64,000 bases of DNA from assembly GCA_965261535.1 (NCBI GenBank), contig OZ253469.1:2480001-2544000 (forward strand), given 5' to 3'. The stretch's first letter is position 1. Each line of letters begins with the position of its first letter. The stretch comes from VXNE01 sp965261535 (GTDB lineage Bacteria > Pseudomonadota > Gammaproteobacteria > Pseudomonadales > Azotimanducaceae). The position numbers and the translations under genes are program-made. Shown here one piece after another: positions 45,015-54,204 of this stretch. The notes under the pieces are model-generated. The model searched no databases. It saw only the letters and a program-made list of their open reading frames with translations, and was not told where the DNA came from.

Positions 45015-47623
45015 TGGATTCCAAGCAAATCACCGACGCCCTGATCCAAGCCTTCAACGAAGACGCCCCGCGCATTGTCTTCTGGAACGATCCAGACGGC
45101 GAGTTCAACGAGATGTTGCCGTCTATCTCATTGGAAGGTGTCAGCGTTCTCCGACTCGACCGGATTGGAGCGCTAGAGGCCAAGATACGCATTGAGCAAG
45201 ACGGCACTGCGGGCCGATACCTTCTGTATTCGCCAACCGAAGAACCCGACTACGAGGATGACTGGCTGCTCGATATGCGGTTGTACAGCCGGAGTTTTGG
45301 AGCCGACCGCGCATCGATCATCCTCCAAGAACTTGGGCTGTCCCACCGGCGCCTCCGCCAGCATCTGTCGACTCGACGGAAGTTTTTCGACAACAAGGAA
45401 CGGCTCCACAAACTTGCGAGCCTAACCGCCCCAGAAGATCTGGAACTCGATCTCGACCGCAAGATGCTCGCTGTCGTCGCAAAGGCTGACCAGCCCGAGC
45501 TGCACAATATCGTCCGCACGGTGTTTCATGCGATGTCCGACGGGGACAGACTGAACTTCGAAACGCTTCCGCCCGTGTGGAAACAGATCGAGAAACTTGA
45601 ACTCGATGATCCCTTCTGGGACATGGTCCAGGTTGAATTCGGGTATGGCGAAGACAGCCCGAACCTTCTGAACCTTCTTCTACGACTCTTTGTGTCCGAT
45701 TTCGGCCATTACCTACGCAAGGAACTTCCCGCCCCCCTTCAGAACTTCCAGTTGCCTGCAAGGGGCAAGAACAACGCCGTGGTTTGTTTAGATCAGTGGC
45801 GGGACAGTAATAGCAAGGCGCGTAGCTTTAATTTGCTGTCCGAGGAAGTCGCCAAGATCCTTTATCTCGAAGACCACTTGAGTGGCTGCGAAGTCGAGGA
45901 CCTACTTGATGTGCCTACTTTTCTCGATGTGGAAAAGCGCATCGTCCAAGGACTGCTCGAACGTGTGACCTCGGCGGGTGAGGCGATTGATCCGGATGCC
46001 ATTGGCCGCGTGGTGGCCCGCAGGCAGGCGGGCCATTGGATATGGTCGGGTTCCGTACCGGAAAACCAGCGGAAGGCTCGGTTCGCTGTTTACGAGGCAT
46101 TGGCGGTAGCCGCGACGTTTCTGCATCGGCGTCAAGAGTATGCGGCTGGCTTCGACTCCGCTGATATCAGCGAGATGTACAAGAGCTACGAAGACGGGTT
46201 ATTTCGCTTTGATCAGCTATACCGGCATTTCTGCGAAAACGCAGACTTGGCCGCCGCTCAGGGCTGGGACCTGCTGAAGCCGCTCCGAGAGGAGATCGAA
46301 GCGGGCTACTGCAATGGGTATCTCGCCAGCCTCGCGCTAGCCTGGGGCCAGTTTGTGGTGTCTGAGTTGCCTGACCGATGGTCCATTGATGGCGTCCAGA
46401 ACCAGTTTGCGTTCTTCGACCGGCAGGTGCGGCCATGGCTGGAAGGCGGCGACAAGCGGCGGGCCTTCGTCATCATCAGCGATGCCATGCGTTATGAGGT
46501 CGCCGACGAGGTGACGACGGATCTCAACGGCACGTATCGGATACAGGCCCAGTTGTCATCGCAGCTGGGTGTTCTGCCGTCCTACACGTCCTTGGGTATG
46601 GCAAGCCTCCTCCCGCATCGAGTTCTTGAGTACACGGACCGGGGCGCCGTCTTGTGTGACGGACAGCCGACCGCTTCCCTCGAACAGCGCAACGAGGTCC
46701 TGAGCACTGTGGGAGGCATGGCGATCAAGGCCGATCAGTTACTGGCTCTTAAGAAGGAAGCGGGTCGGGAATGCGTCGCCGGTAAGCGTCTTGTCTACAT
46801 CTACCATGATGAGATTGACGCGCGCGGCGACAAGGCGTCCACCGAGGGAGACACTTTCGACGCCGCCCGCAAGACCATTCAGGAAATCTCCCAACTGGTC
46901 CGCTACGTGGTCAATAACCTGAATGGCAACTATGTTGTTGTCACCGCCGATCACGGCTTCCTGTTCACCGAGACGGCGCCAAACGAGCCCGAAAAGAGCA
47001 AGCTGGACCACAAGCCCAACGGCACCGTTATCGCGAAGAAGCGATACCTGTTGGGTTACGATCTGCCCGCCCACGATCACGTATGGCGCGGGAAAACCGC
47101 GGTGACCGCCAAGGCGGCGGGTGGGATGGCGTTCTGGATCCCCAAGGGCATCAACCGCTTCCATTTCGCAGGCGGTGCCCGATTTGTTCACGGCGGAGCG
47201 ATGCCCCAGGAGATTGTCGTGCCGGTGATCAGGGTGAAGCACGTAAAGGATAAGGATGCCCGGGATAAGACTCAGATCAAGCAAGTCACCATTCACGTGC
47301 TTGGCAACAAACACAAGATCACGGCGGCGACACACCGCTTCAACCTCGTTCAGATGGAACCGGTGGGGGAGCGGGCCAAGGCCGTCACGCTCAAGGTGGC
47401 CGTATACGACGGCGACGAGACCGTGACCAGTATCGAGACCGTGACCTTCGACAGCACGTCGGTGAATTTGGATGACCGCCAAAAGTCGGTCATCCTGACG
47501 CTACGAGACCGCCAGTATGACAAGCGCACCCCCTATCGGTTGCTCCTACGCGATGCCAACACGGGCGTCGAGCAGGAGAGTGTTGACGTAGTGATTGACC
47601 GAGCGATTACCGATGACTTCTGA
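45014..47623 (+). CDS. pglZ: PglZ, BREX alkaline-phosphatase-superfamily protein
   Basis: 869 residues from MDSKQITDALIQAFNEDAPR. The N-terminal region (VFWNDPDGEFNEMLPSISLE) is a BREX type 1 hallmark. The alkaline-phosphatase-superfamily metal motifs are AFVIISDAMRYEVADEV (Asp490) and VVTADHGFLFTE (Asp646-His647). C-terminal KSVILTLRDRQYDKRTPYRL forms a beta-rich appendage. PglZ is the signature protein of all BREX systems; it probably acts as a phosphodiesterase or nuclease. The stop codon overlaps the brxL start by 11 nt. Confidence 0.96.
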   Translation: MDSKQITDALIQAFNEDAPRIVFWNDPDGEFNEMLPSISLEGVSVLRLDRIGALEAKIRIEQDGTAGRYLLYSPTEEPDYEDDWLLDMRLYSRSFGADRASIILQELGLSHRRLRQHLSTRRKFFDNKERLHKLASLTAPEDLELDLDRKMLAVVAKADQPELHNIVRTVFHAMSDGDRLNFETLPPVWKQIEKLELDDPFWDMVQVEFGYGEDSPNLLNLLLRLFVSDFGHYLRKELPAPLQNFQLPARGKNNAVVCLDQWRDSNSKARSFNLLSEEVAKILYLEDHLSGCEVEDLLDVPTFLDVEKRIVQGLLERVTSAGEAIDPDAIGRVVARRQAGHWIWSGSVPENQRKARFAVYEALAVAATFLHRRQEYAAGFDSADISEMYKSYEDGLFRFDQLYRHFCENADLAAAQGWDLLKPLREEIEAGYCNGYLASLALAWGQFVVSELPDRWSIDGVQNQFAFFDRQVRPWLEGGDKRRAFVIISDAMRYEVADEVTTDLNGTYRIQAQLSSQLGVLPSYTSLGMASLLPHRVLEYTDRGAVLCDGQPTASLEQRNEVLSTVGGMAIKADQLLALKKEAGRECVAGKRLVYIYHDEIDARGDKASTEGDTFDAARKTIQEISQLVRYVVNNLNGNYVVVTADHGFLFTETAPNEPEKSKLDHKPNGTVIAKKRYLLGYDLPAHDHVWRGKTAVTAKAAGGMAFWIPKGINRFHFAGGARFVHGGAMPQEIVVPVIRVKHVKDKDARDKTQIKQVTIHVLGNKHKITAATHRFNLVQMEPVGERAKAVTLKVAVYDGDETVTSIETVTFDSTSVNLDDRQKSVILTLRDRQYDKRTPYRLLLRDANTGVEQESVDVVIDRAITDDF

Positions 47624-49661
47624 AACGACCGTGATCGACACGAGCTTGGATCATTTGCTCAACCTGCACTTTGCAGGACGCGTGGTACGCAAGGACTTGA
47701 CGAAACTCGTCAAGGAAGGCGCGAATGTGCCGGTCTACGTGCTGGAATACCTGCTTGGGAATTACTGTGCCTCTGACGACCCCATCGTCATTGAGGACGG
47801 ACTCGGTACGGTGAAGCGCGTTCTGGCCGAAAATTACGTTCGGCCGGACGAAGCTGAAAAGGTCAAATCCACTATCCGTGAACGCGGCAGCCTTAAGGTC
47901 ATCGATAAGGTTACCGTCAAGCTCAACGAGAGGCGGGACGTGTACGAGGCGCTCCTCTCGAATCTCGGCACGAAGGGCATAGAAATCAAGGCCAACACCG
48001 TCAAGCAGTTCGAAAAACTGCTGGCCGGCGGTATCTGGTCCATCGTGACCCTGCGGTATTTCTTCGAGGAAGGGCAAAAAGGCTCTCCCTTTTTCATCGA
48101 CGTGCTGCAGCCCATTCAGATGCCGAACATGGACATGGATGAACTGTTCGAAGGGCGACGGAATTTTACCGAAGCTCAGTGGATTGACGTCCTACTGCGG
48201 TCTTGTGGCTACGAGCCGACGCAGTTCGAGGAGCGTACGAAGTGGCATTTGCTGTGCCGTGTTTTGCCGCTGATCGAGAACAACTACAACGTCTGCGAGT
48301 TGGGTCCGAGGAGCACCGGAAAGAGCCACATCTACAAGGAGATCAGCCCGAACAGCATTCTCATCTCGGGCGGCCAGACTACCGTAGCGAACCTGTTCTA
48401 CAACTTGGCCCGGCGCACGGTGGGGCTGGTTGGTTTGTGGGACGTCGTGGCCTTCGATGAGGTGGCCGGAATCAACTTTCGGGATAACGACGGCGTTCAA
48501 ATCATGAAGGACTTCATGGCGTCCGGTTCTTTCGCTCGTGGCCGGGACCAGATCAACGCCTACGCTTCCATGGTATTTGTGGGCAACATCAATCAGCCGG
48601 TGGACACGTTGGTCAAGACCAGTCATCTGCTGGCGCCATTCCCCGAGGCCATGATCGACTCCGCATTCTTCGACCGCTTTCACGCTTATATCCCAGGCTG
48701 GGAGATTCCGAAGATGCGGCCAGAATTTTTCACGAACCAGTATGGGTTGATCGTCGATTATCTGGCTGAGTTCCTGCGCGAGATGCGCAAACGCAACTTC
48801 GGCGATGCGATCAACAAGTACTTCACGCTTGGAAGGGATTTGAATCAGCGCGACACCATCGCGGTCAGGCACACCGTCTCCGGTTTGCTGAAACTTCTGT
48901 ATCCGAACGAGGAATACGACAAGCAGGCCGTGCGACGATGCTTGGAATACGCCCTTGAGATGCGGCGAAGGGTCAAAGAGCAGCTAAAGAAGATCGGCGG
49001 GATGGAGTTTTACGACGTCCACTTTTCGTACATCGACCAAGAGACTATGGAGGAGCGCTTCATAAGCGTTCCTGAGCAGGGTGGAGACGCCCTGATACCC
49101 GACGGACCGCTGAATCCTGGCGTGCTGCATACCATTGCGACAGGCAGCAGCGGACACCTTGGTGTCTACAGAATAGAAACCCAAGTCGCCGCTGGGAACG
49201 GCAGGCTCACAATGTCGGGACTGGGTTCAAATTCGGCGGCAAGGGAGAGTATTCGCATCGGTTTTGACAATTTCAAAGTGAATGCCGCTTCGGTCAGCGC
49301 GTCGGCAAAACCGGGTGATCACAACTTTCAGCTACATGTGGTCGAACTTCAGAATTCTGGGCCGACCACGGCCATGACGCTGGCCACGTTCGTAGCCTTG
49401 TGTTCGGGAATCCTAGGCAAGCCCCTGCAACCTCAGATGGTCGTATTGGGGAGTATGAGCCTCGGTGGCAGCATCATCCCAGTTGAGAGTCTGGCCGAGT
49501 CCCTTCAGGTAGCATTTGACGCCGGCGCCAAGAGAATCCTGCTTCCCATGGCAAGTGTAAGGGATGTCCCGACCGTTCCCGGTGAGTTATTCGCGAAGTT
49601 TCAAACCAGCTTTTACTCGGATCCGCGGGATGCAGCGTTCAAGAGTCTCGGTGTCGATTAG
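47613..49661 (+). CDS. brxL: BrxL, AAA+ protein with Lon-like C-terminal domain
   Basis: 682 residues from MTSETTVIDTSLDHLLNLHF. Walker A GPRSTGKSHIYKE at 231-238 onward, Walker B VVAFDEVAG with Asp282-Glu283, sensor FVGNINQ. The C-terminal domain follows the Lon protease fold (SGPTTAMTLATFVALCSGIL, VVLGSMSLGGSIIPVESLAE, RILLPMASVRDVP). At the places where Lon has its Ser and Lys I read Thr and Glu/Ala, so proteolysis is unlikely. BrxL is needed for phage restriction and is the last gene of type 1 BREX. Length is normal. Stop TAG. Confidence 0.95.
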   Translation: MTSETTVIDTSLDHLLNLHFAGRVVRKDLTKLVKEGANVPVYVLEYLLGNYCASDDPIVIEDGLGTVKRVLAENYVRPDEAEKVKSTIRERGSLKVIDKVTVKLNERRDVYEALLSNLGTKGIEIKANTVKQFEKLLAGGIWSIVTLRYFFEEGQKGSPFFIDVLQPIQMPNMDMDELFEGRRNFTEAQWIDVLLRSCGYEPTQFEERTKWHLLCRVLPLIENNYNVCELGPRSTGKSHIYKEISPNSILISGGQTTVANLFYNLARRTVGLVGLWDVVAFDEVAGINFRDNDGVQIMKDFMASGSFARGRDQINAYASMVFVGNINQPVDTLVKTSHLLAPFPEAMIDSAFFDRFHAYIPGWEIPKMRPEFFTNQYGLIVDYLAEFLREMRKRNFGDAINKYFTLGRDLNQRDTIAVRHTVSGLLKLLYPNEEYDKQAVRRCLEYALEMRRRVKEQLKKIGGMEFYDVHFSYIDQETMEERFISVPEQGGDALIPDGPLNPGVLHTIATGSSGHLGVYRIETQVAAGNGRLTMSGLGSNSAARESIRIGFDNFKVNAASVSASAKPGDHNFQLHVVELQNSGPTTAMTLATFVALCSGILGKPLQPQMVVLGSMSLGGSIIPVESLAESLQVAFDAGAKRILLPMASVRDVPTVPGELFAKFQTSFYSDPRDAAFKSLGVD

Positions 49662-49666
49662 TTGAT

Positions 49667-49710
49667 CCGGCTGGCACCTGAACAGCGGCGGCGCGCCGGG
49701 TGCCGACCGG
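49667..49710. terminator. Possible hairpin after BREX
   Basis: CCGGCTGGCACC and GGTGCCGACCGG form an imperfect 12-bp stem with two mismatches, just after the brxL stop. No T-run follows, so it is a weak terminator candidate. Confidence 0.4.
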
Positions 49711-49897
49711 ACCTTCGTGAACGGCAGGCAGGCTGGCGTTCGCACAGTCACGCTGACTGTGCCATCCGCGAATAGCGCAGTTGCTTTCGTTGCAGAACCT
49801 TAAGTTCTGCGGGGGTATTCGCAAAATCGCCAGACGGGCGCTTCGGTCGGAAGGATATTCTCCCAACTCCCGCCTATTGGTCGGCTGTCCGAAATGC

Positions 49898-51106
49898 CTA
49901 AAGCAGGCTTCGGCCCCGCTTGGCCGCCAGTCGTAGCCGCAGGGCGTTCAGCCGAATGAACCCCGCGGCGTCGTCCTGACGGTAGGCGCCGCCGTCGTCC
50001 TCGAACGTTACGACGTCGGCGTCGTACAGGCTGTCGTCGGACCAACGGCCGACTACCGAGACGCCCCCCTTGTAGAGCTTGAGTTTGACGCGGCCGTTGA
50101 CCACATCCTGGGACGCGTCGATCAATGCCTGCATGACCCGCCTCTCGGGCGACCACCAGTAGCCGTTGTAGATGACCTTGGCGTAGCGCGGCATGAGTTC
50201 ATCGCGCAGGTGCATCACCTCGCGGTCCATGGTGATTGATTCCATCGCGCGGTGCGCCTTCAGCAGGATTGTGCCGCCGGGGGTTTCGTAGCACCCCCTC
50301 GACTTCATGCCGACATAGCGATTCTCGACGATGTCGCTGCGGCCGACGCCGTGGGCGCCGCCGATCTCGTTCAGGCGCGCGAGCACGCGTGCTGGCATCA
50401 TCGGTTCGCCGTTCAGCGCTACCGCATCGCCGTGCAGATACTCGAGTTCAATGTGCTCCGCCGAGTCAGGCGCATCCTCCGGCGCCACCGTCCAGCGCCA
50501 CATCGACGGGTTCGGCTCGACGCCGGGGTCTTCCAGTTCGCCGCCTTCGTAAGAGATGTGCAGCAGATTTGCGTCCATTGAATAGGGCGACTTCTCGCTG
50601 GCCTGCTTGAAATCGACAGGGATCTGGTGCTTGGCGCAGTACTCCATCAACGCTTCGCGCGAGGTGAGGTCCCACTCGCGCCAGGGCGAGATGACCTTGA
50701 TGTCCGGATTCAGCGCATAGGCGCCGAGTTCGAAGCGCACCTGGTCGTTGCCCTTCCCCGTGGCGCCGTGGGAGACGGCTTCCGCGCCGGTTTCCGCCGC
50801 GATTTCGACCAGGCGCTTGGCGATGAGCGGCCGCGCGATGCTGGTGCCGAGGAGATATTCGCCCTCGTAGATCGTGTTGGCGCGGAACATCGGATAGACG
50901 AAGTCGGCAACGAACTCATCGGTCAGATCCTCGATGTGGATTTCTCGCACGCCAAGTGCCTTTGCCTTGGCGCGAGCCGGCTCCACCTCTTCTCCCTGGC
51001 CGATATCCGCGGTGAACGTCACCACCTCAGCGTGATAGGTCTCTTGCAGCCAATGGCAGATGACCGACGTGTCCAAGCCGCCCGAGTAGGCAAGCACGAT
51101 CTTCAC
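49898..51106 (-). CDS. argG: Argininosuccinate synthase
   Basis: 402 residues from a GTG start giving VKIVLAYSGGLDTSVICHWL; nucleotide-binding P-loop SGGLDTS is at the N-terminus as usual. Also visible: FTADIGQGEEVEPAR, EAVSHGATGKGNDQVRFELG and DANLLHISYEGGELEDP, the conserved substrate-binding regions. Joins citrulline and aspartate using ATP in arginine synthesis. Normal length, so the BREX insertion has not damaged it. Stop codon TAG. Divergent from rnt. Confidence 0.97.
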   Translation of the reverse strand: MKIVLAYSGGLDTSVICHWLQETYHAEVVTFTADIGQGEEVEPARAKAKALGVREIHIEDLTDEFVADFVYPMFRANTIYEGEYLLGTSIARPLIAKRLVEIAAETGAEAVSHGATGKGNDQVRFELGAYALNPDIKVISPWREWDLTSREALMEYCAKHQIPVDFKQASEKSPYSMDANLLHISYEGGELEDPGVEPNPSMWRWTVAPEDAPDSAEHIELEYLHGDAVALNGEPMMPARVLARLNEIGGAHGVGRSDIVENRYVGMKSRGCYETPGGTILLKAHRAMESITMDREVMHLRDELMPRYAKVIYNGYWWSPERRVMQALIDASQDVVNGRVKLKLYKGGVSVVGRWSDDSLYDADVVTFEDDGGAYRQDDAAGFIRLNALRLRLAAKRGRSLL

Positions 51107-51279
51107 TGGGGGACTCTCAAATTCAGCGAAGGCGCCATGGTAACGCAGCGGCAATGCAGAGCGTCACGCTGTACAGGCGGCGATGTGCTCTCGCCGCGGG
51201 GAGGCGCGATCTGCGGTACCTGCGGCCGCGCTGATGTATGCTTGGGCGAAACCTTGGGCCGCGCGGCTTGCAGGCGACG

Positions 51280-51891
51280 ATGAGCGAAATGAGCGCCCGA
51301 TTTCGCGGCTTCCTCCCGGTGGTCATCGATCTCGAAACCGGTGGTTTCGACAAGGATGTCCACGCGGTGCTGCAAATTGCGGCCGTGAGTCTCGCGCGGT
51401 CCGACGGCTGGCTCGACATCGAGGAAGTCCAGAGCTGGAACGTCATCCCCCACCCCGCGACGCGGGTCGAGGACGCTTCGCTCAAGATCACCGGCATTGA
51501 CCTCACCGACCCGCACCGCGATGCCCTGAGCGAGGAAGAGGCGGTGCGCGCGCTGTTTCGGTTCGTCCGCCGCGAGGTTCGCCGCAACGGGTGTGAGCGC
51601 GCCGTGTTGACGGCCCACAACGCGCATTTCGATCACGGCTTCCTGATGTCCGCCGCCGAGCGTAACGGCGTGAAGCGCAATCCGTTCCATCCGTTCACAG
51701 TGCTCGACACCGCCTCGCTCGCCGCCGTCGCTCTCGGCCACACCGTGTTGAGCGAGGCCTGCTCGCGGGCGGGTATCGAGTTCGAAGGGGGACGCGCGCA
51801 CACTGCGCGCTACGACGCCGAGACAACCGCCAAGCTGTTTTGCCTGATGGTCAACGACTGGGCAAGCGCGGGGGGTCGTACGGCGCGATAG
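51280..51891 (+). CDS. rnt: Ribonuclease T
   Basis: 203 residues from MSEMSARFRGFLPVVIDLET. DEDDh exonuclease motifs: VVIDLETGGFD (Asp, Glu), LTAHNAHFDHGFLMSA (Asp) and GGRAHTARYDAETTAKLFC (His, Asp). RNase T trims tRNA CCA ends and other RNA and DNA 3' ends as a dimer. This gene is nearly restricted to Gammaproteobacteria and is a main reason for that placement. Its 3' end faces the pcm remnant at 51913. Confidence 0.95.
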   Translation: MSEMSARFRGFLPVVIDLETGGFDKDVHAVLQIAAVSLARSDGWLDIEEVQSWNVIPHPATRVEDASLKITGIDLTDPHRDALSEEEAVRALFRFVRREVRRNGCERAVLTAHNAHFDHGFLMSAAERNGVKRNPFHPFTVLDTASLAAVALGHTVLSEACSRAGIEFEGGRAHTARYDAETTAKLFCLMVNDWASAGGRTAR

Positions 51892-51912
51892 CCGCTGCGG
51901 GTACGCAACGGT

Positions 51913-51954
51913 TTCAGTGATCGTCCGTCAGAGGCACAAGCCGCACGGGCAGCA
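51913..51954 (-). pseudogene. pcm 3'-end remnant
   Basis: Reads LLPVRLVPLTDDH-stop on the minus strand and is 37/42 identical to the last codons of the intact pcm (55879-55920). It lies next to rnt, the likely ancestral neighbour, so it appears to be the original pcm tail displaced by an insertion. Confidence 0.75.
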
Positions 51955-51998
51955 GGTTGCTCCTTCGGGCAGACTTTCCCGATCCTACGAGCCGGCGA

Positions 51999-52934
51999 TC
52001 AGGATCCCCGGCGTTCGGTATCCGCCAATGCCCGCTTGAGTCGCCCGATCTGATCCGCGCGCTGTCCGAGGTCGAGCCGTACTACGTTCATCATCCGCCA
52101 CCGCACCGCTGGCAAGGTCCTCGCGTGCGGCACCCCCAAAAGCGACCAATCCGGCTCGCCGTTCTCAAACGACGCCAGGAAAGTCCTGTGCTTCTTCGAC
52201 ATGCCGCCCACCACTTTTGCAATCATCTCCTCGCGTGTCCGGACGAGGTCCTCAAGGGCAACGGACGTTTCCACCATGCCCGCGAGACCCCGCGCGAACT
52301 CATCTCCGAGTTCCCGCCTCGTCGGCGCGAGCAGCTCCGCAAGGGGTCGCCCATGGCTGACAAGGTAGACGACGAACGCTGTTCGCAATCGTTCGTCGAT
52401 TCCTTCGTTCGACAACATCCCGTCTATGTCGAACAGATCGCGCGGATGCTGGCGGTCGAGGCCGGCGACAAGCTTGCCCGCCTAGAGGTTGGCAAACGAC
52501 AGCACCTGCATTGCCGCGAATCCGAACCGTTCTTCGACGCTGGCCGATACGGCTCGCTCCCGCGGTTCGTACACGCAGCCACGCAGCACCGGCGTCACCT
52601 CGATCTTTTCCTGAACGCCACGGTCACGGACGAACAACCTGTTCACCGTACCCTCGGTCCGCAGCGTAACCGCACTGACACTAGACGATGGAATCGCAGC
52701 CTCGATGCGCCCGCCGATCCTGCGTAGCGCGGCCTCGATTCCGTGCAGCGAAGAGCGCCGATCCCCGATCGGCAAATACGCGAGATCGATGTCCACGGAC
52801 AGGCGCGGAAGGTTTCTCACGAACAGGTTGATCGCGGTCCCGCCTTTCAGCGCGAAGCACCTCTCTTCGGCGACGAACGGCAGGGCGCGCACCAGCAGGC
52901 GAACCTGGCGCAGGTACCGCTCATCCGCCGGCAT
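51999..52934 (-). pseudogene. AbiEii-type nucleotidyltransferase toxin, amber-interrupted
   Basis: About 310 codons in one frame from MPADERYLRQVRLLVRALPF. Nucleotidyltransferase motif FALKGGTAINLFVRNLPRLS, then VDIDLAYL, is the AbiEii/AbiGii signature (KGGT...DxDL). The frame is cut by TAG after VLSFANL; the next codons AGKLVAGLDRQHPRDLFDID continue the family consensus, where the interrupted position is normally Tyr. The C-terminal part (LRTAFVVYLVSHGRPLAELL, PDWSLLGVPHARTLPAVRW) is intact. Toxin activity is probably lost. Overlaps the AbiEi fragment by 14 nt. Confidence 0.8.
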
Positions 52935-53376
52935 CGAGGTCCCTCGGAACCGTGATCTGGTACTTCGGGTCGAGCTTCCCCCCTCGCGCCAGCATCCGCT
53001 TGCCGCTGCCGAGGTCCACGCCTTCCCGATCGATCCGCTCGAGCCATGCATGGCCGGTGCGTTCGGCGAACCATAGGAAAAGGCGCCTGACCTTCACACT
53101 CCGGCACTCGCGCAGCAGACGGTTCATGCGCCTCGGACTGAGATTGGCCAGGCCATCCATCAAAGCGTCCACCTGATGGAACGTCTCCTTGTCCGGGAGC
53201 TCGTCCAGCAATTCCATCACCGCCCGTTCGGGAGTCGAAAGAATGATCGGCCACTCGCCGTCGCCGAAGCGCAGCCAGGTCAGGCTGCCGTGGCCCGCAT
53301 CCAGATCTTCCCCAGCCGCATCCGCAAGTATCTGGCAACTGGCGGAGGAATCTTGCGCTAAGGCGATAGCCTTGGA
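52921..53376 (-). pseudogene. AbiEi-type antitoxin, N-terminus missing
   Basis: About 151 codons matching the AbiEi C-terminal domain: LDAGHGSLTWLRFGDGEWPI, LSTPERAVMELLDELPDKET, MNRLLRECRSVKVRRLFLWF and DLGSGKRMLARGGKLDPKYQ. The N-terminal winged-helix half is not present; upstream codons begin directly after a stop at 53377. As the wHTH mediates autoregulation, this is a remnant. Confidence 0.75.
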
Positions 53377-53684
53377 CTAGATTTTCCGGCGCATGCGCTT
53401 GATTTCGAGGATCGACTCGTCGGTGAGCTCCCTCGCGAAAGCCTGACGCGCGTATCGCATCAGATGTTGTAGGGGATCCAGGAGGCCCGGAAAGGCGGGC
53501 AAGATGATTCTGTCGGTATCGGTGAGATGCCGTGGCCGTGCGCGTCGTAAGCGAGGACTCTTTTTTGCTCCAGGCCCCCGCCCATCTGATAGCTGTCGCG
53601 GCTGGCCCAGGCGTCAAGGGCGCGCACAATTCAGTTGAGATCTTCCTCCAAGTGTGCGGCGACCTTCAGCCCGGTGTCGGCCAT
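53377..53684 (-). pseudogene. Decayed frame of unknown function
   Basis: Starts MADTGLKVAAHLEEDLN, then a stop, then IVRALDAWASRDSYQMGGGL and EQKRVLAYDAHGH; after a shift near 53530 it continues TDTDRIILPAFPGLLDPLQH, MRYARQAFARELTDESILEI and ends at TAG. The composition is protein-like in all parts, so one stop and one frameshift have broken a gene of about 105 codons. Family not recognised. Confidence 0.4.
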
Positions 53685-53687
53685 TAG

Positions 53688-54107
53688 CTATAACCTTGGA
53701 CTGAGATCCCAGGTTCGGTGATGGGTGTCGGTGGATTCATACCGCGGCGAATGGCAATTCATCCATTCGGTCAGCAGTCTGAGGCGAATGCGGCAGCCAA
53801 TCATGGCCCGCGCCATCTCATAGGGCGAGATGCCGCAATACATGGTGAACCGGCGAATATCGTAGCAGTCGAACTGCATGATCAGTTCATTGAGGAATAC
53901 GCGGTCGTCCCTGTCCAGCTCGCCTGACCGAATCATGTCCCTGATCTGTTCCGGTGAGCGGCTGACGGCGCAGCCGGCCATGCGCGGGGCGGCGATGCCG
54001 CCGATCTTGTCCGCATCGAATTCGCTTCGCCGGTGAAGCTGCGGGAGGTCGAAGTTCTTGAGGCTGATGATGTCCTGTGGGAGCCGCCATGCGTAGGGGT
54101 CACCGGG
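53688..54107 (-). pseudogene. Truncated unknown protein
   Basis: About 140 codons reading PQDIISLKNFDLPQLHRRSE, FDADKIGGIAAPRMAGCAVS, SPEQIRDMIRSGELDRDDRV and FLNELIMQFDCYDIRRFTMY. It runs into the pcm-like fragment at its 5' side, so no native start remains. Function unknown. Confidence 0.35.
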
Positions 54108-54146
54108 CCTCCGGGCTTCAGTTGACGCACGAGTTCGCCGGGCACA
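54108..54146 (-). repeat. Internal pcm fragment (39 nt)
   Basis: 38/39 identical to 56010-56048 in intact pcm, the codons for PGELVRQLKPGG. Same orientation as pcm. Sequence on either side is unrelated. Confidence 0.85.
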
Positions 54147-54204
54147 GCACATTTCGGGATGACGAGAGACTCCCTAACGAGCCGATGGATTTCCCCTCGT
54201 TCTT

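Noticed and set aside
51123..51801. Minus-strand frames of 165 and 232 codons over rnt
   Set aside because: Shadows of RNase T, whose DEDDh motifs are clear on the plus strand.
35047..52484. Amber recoding in this organism
   Set aside because: Two in-frame TAG codons hinted at it, but the lipoprotein, brxL, argG and nrdA all end in TAG at the expected length, so TAG is a normal stop.
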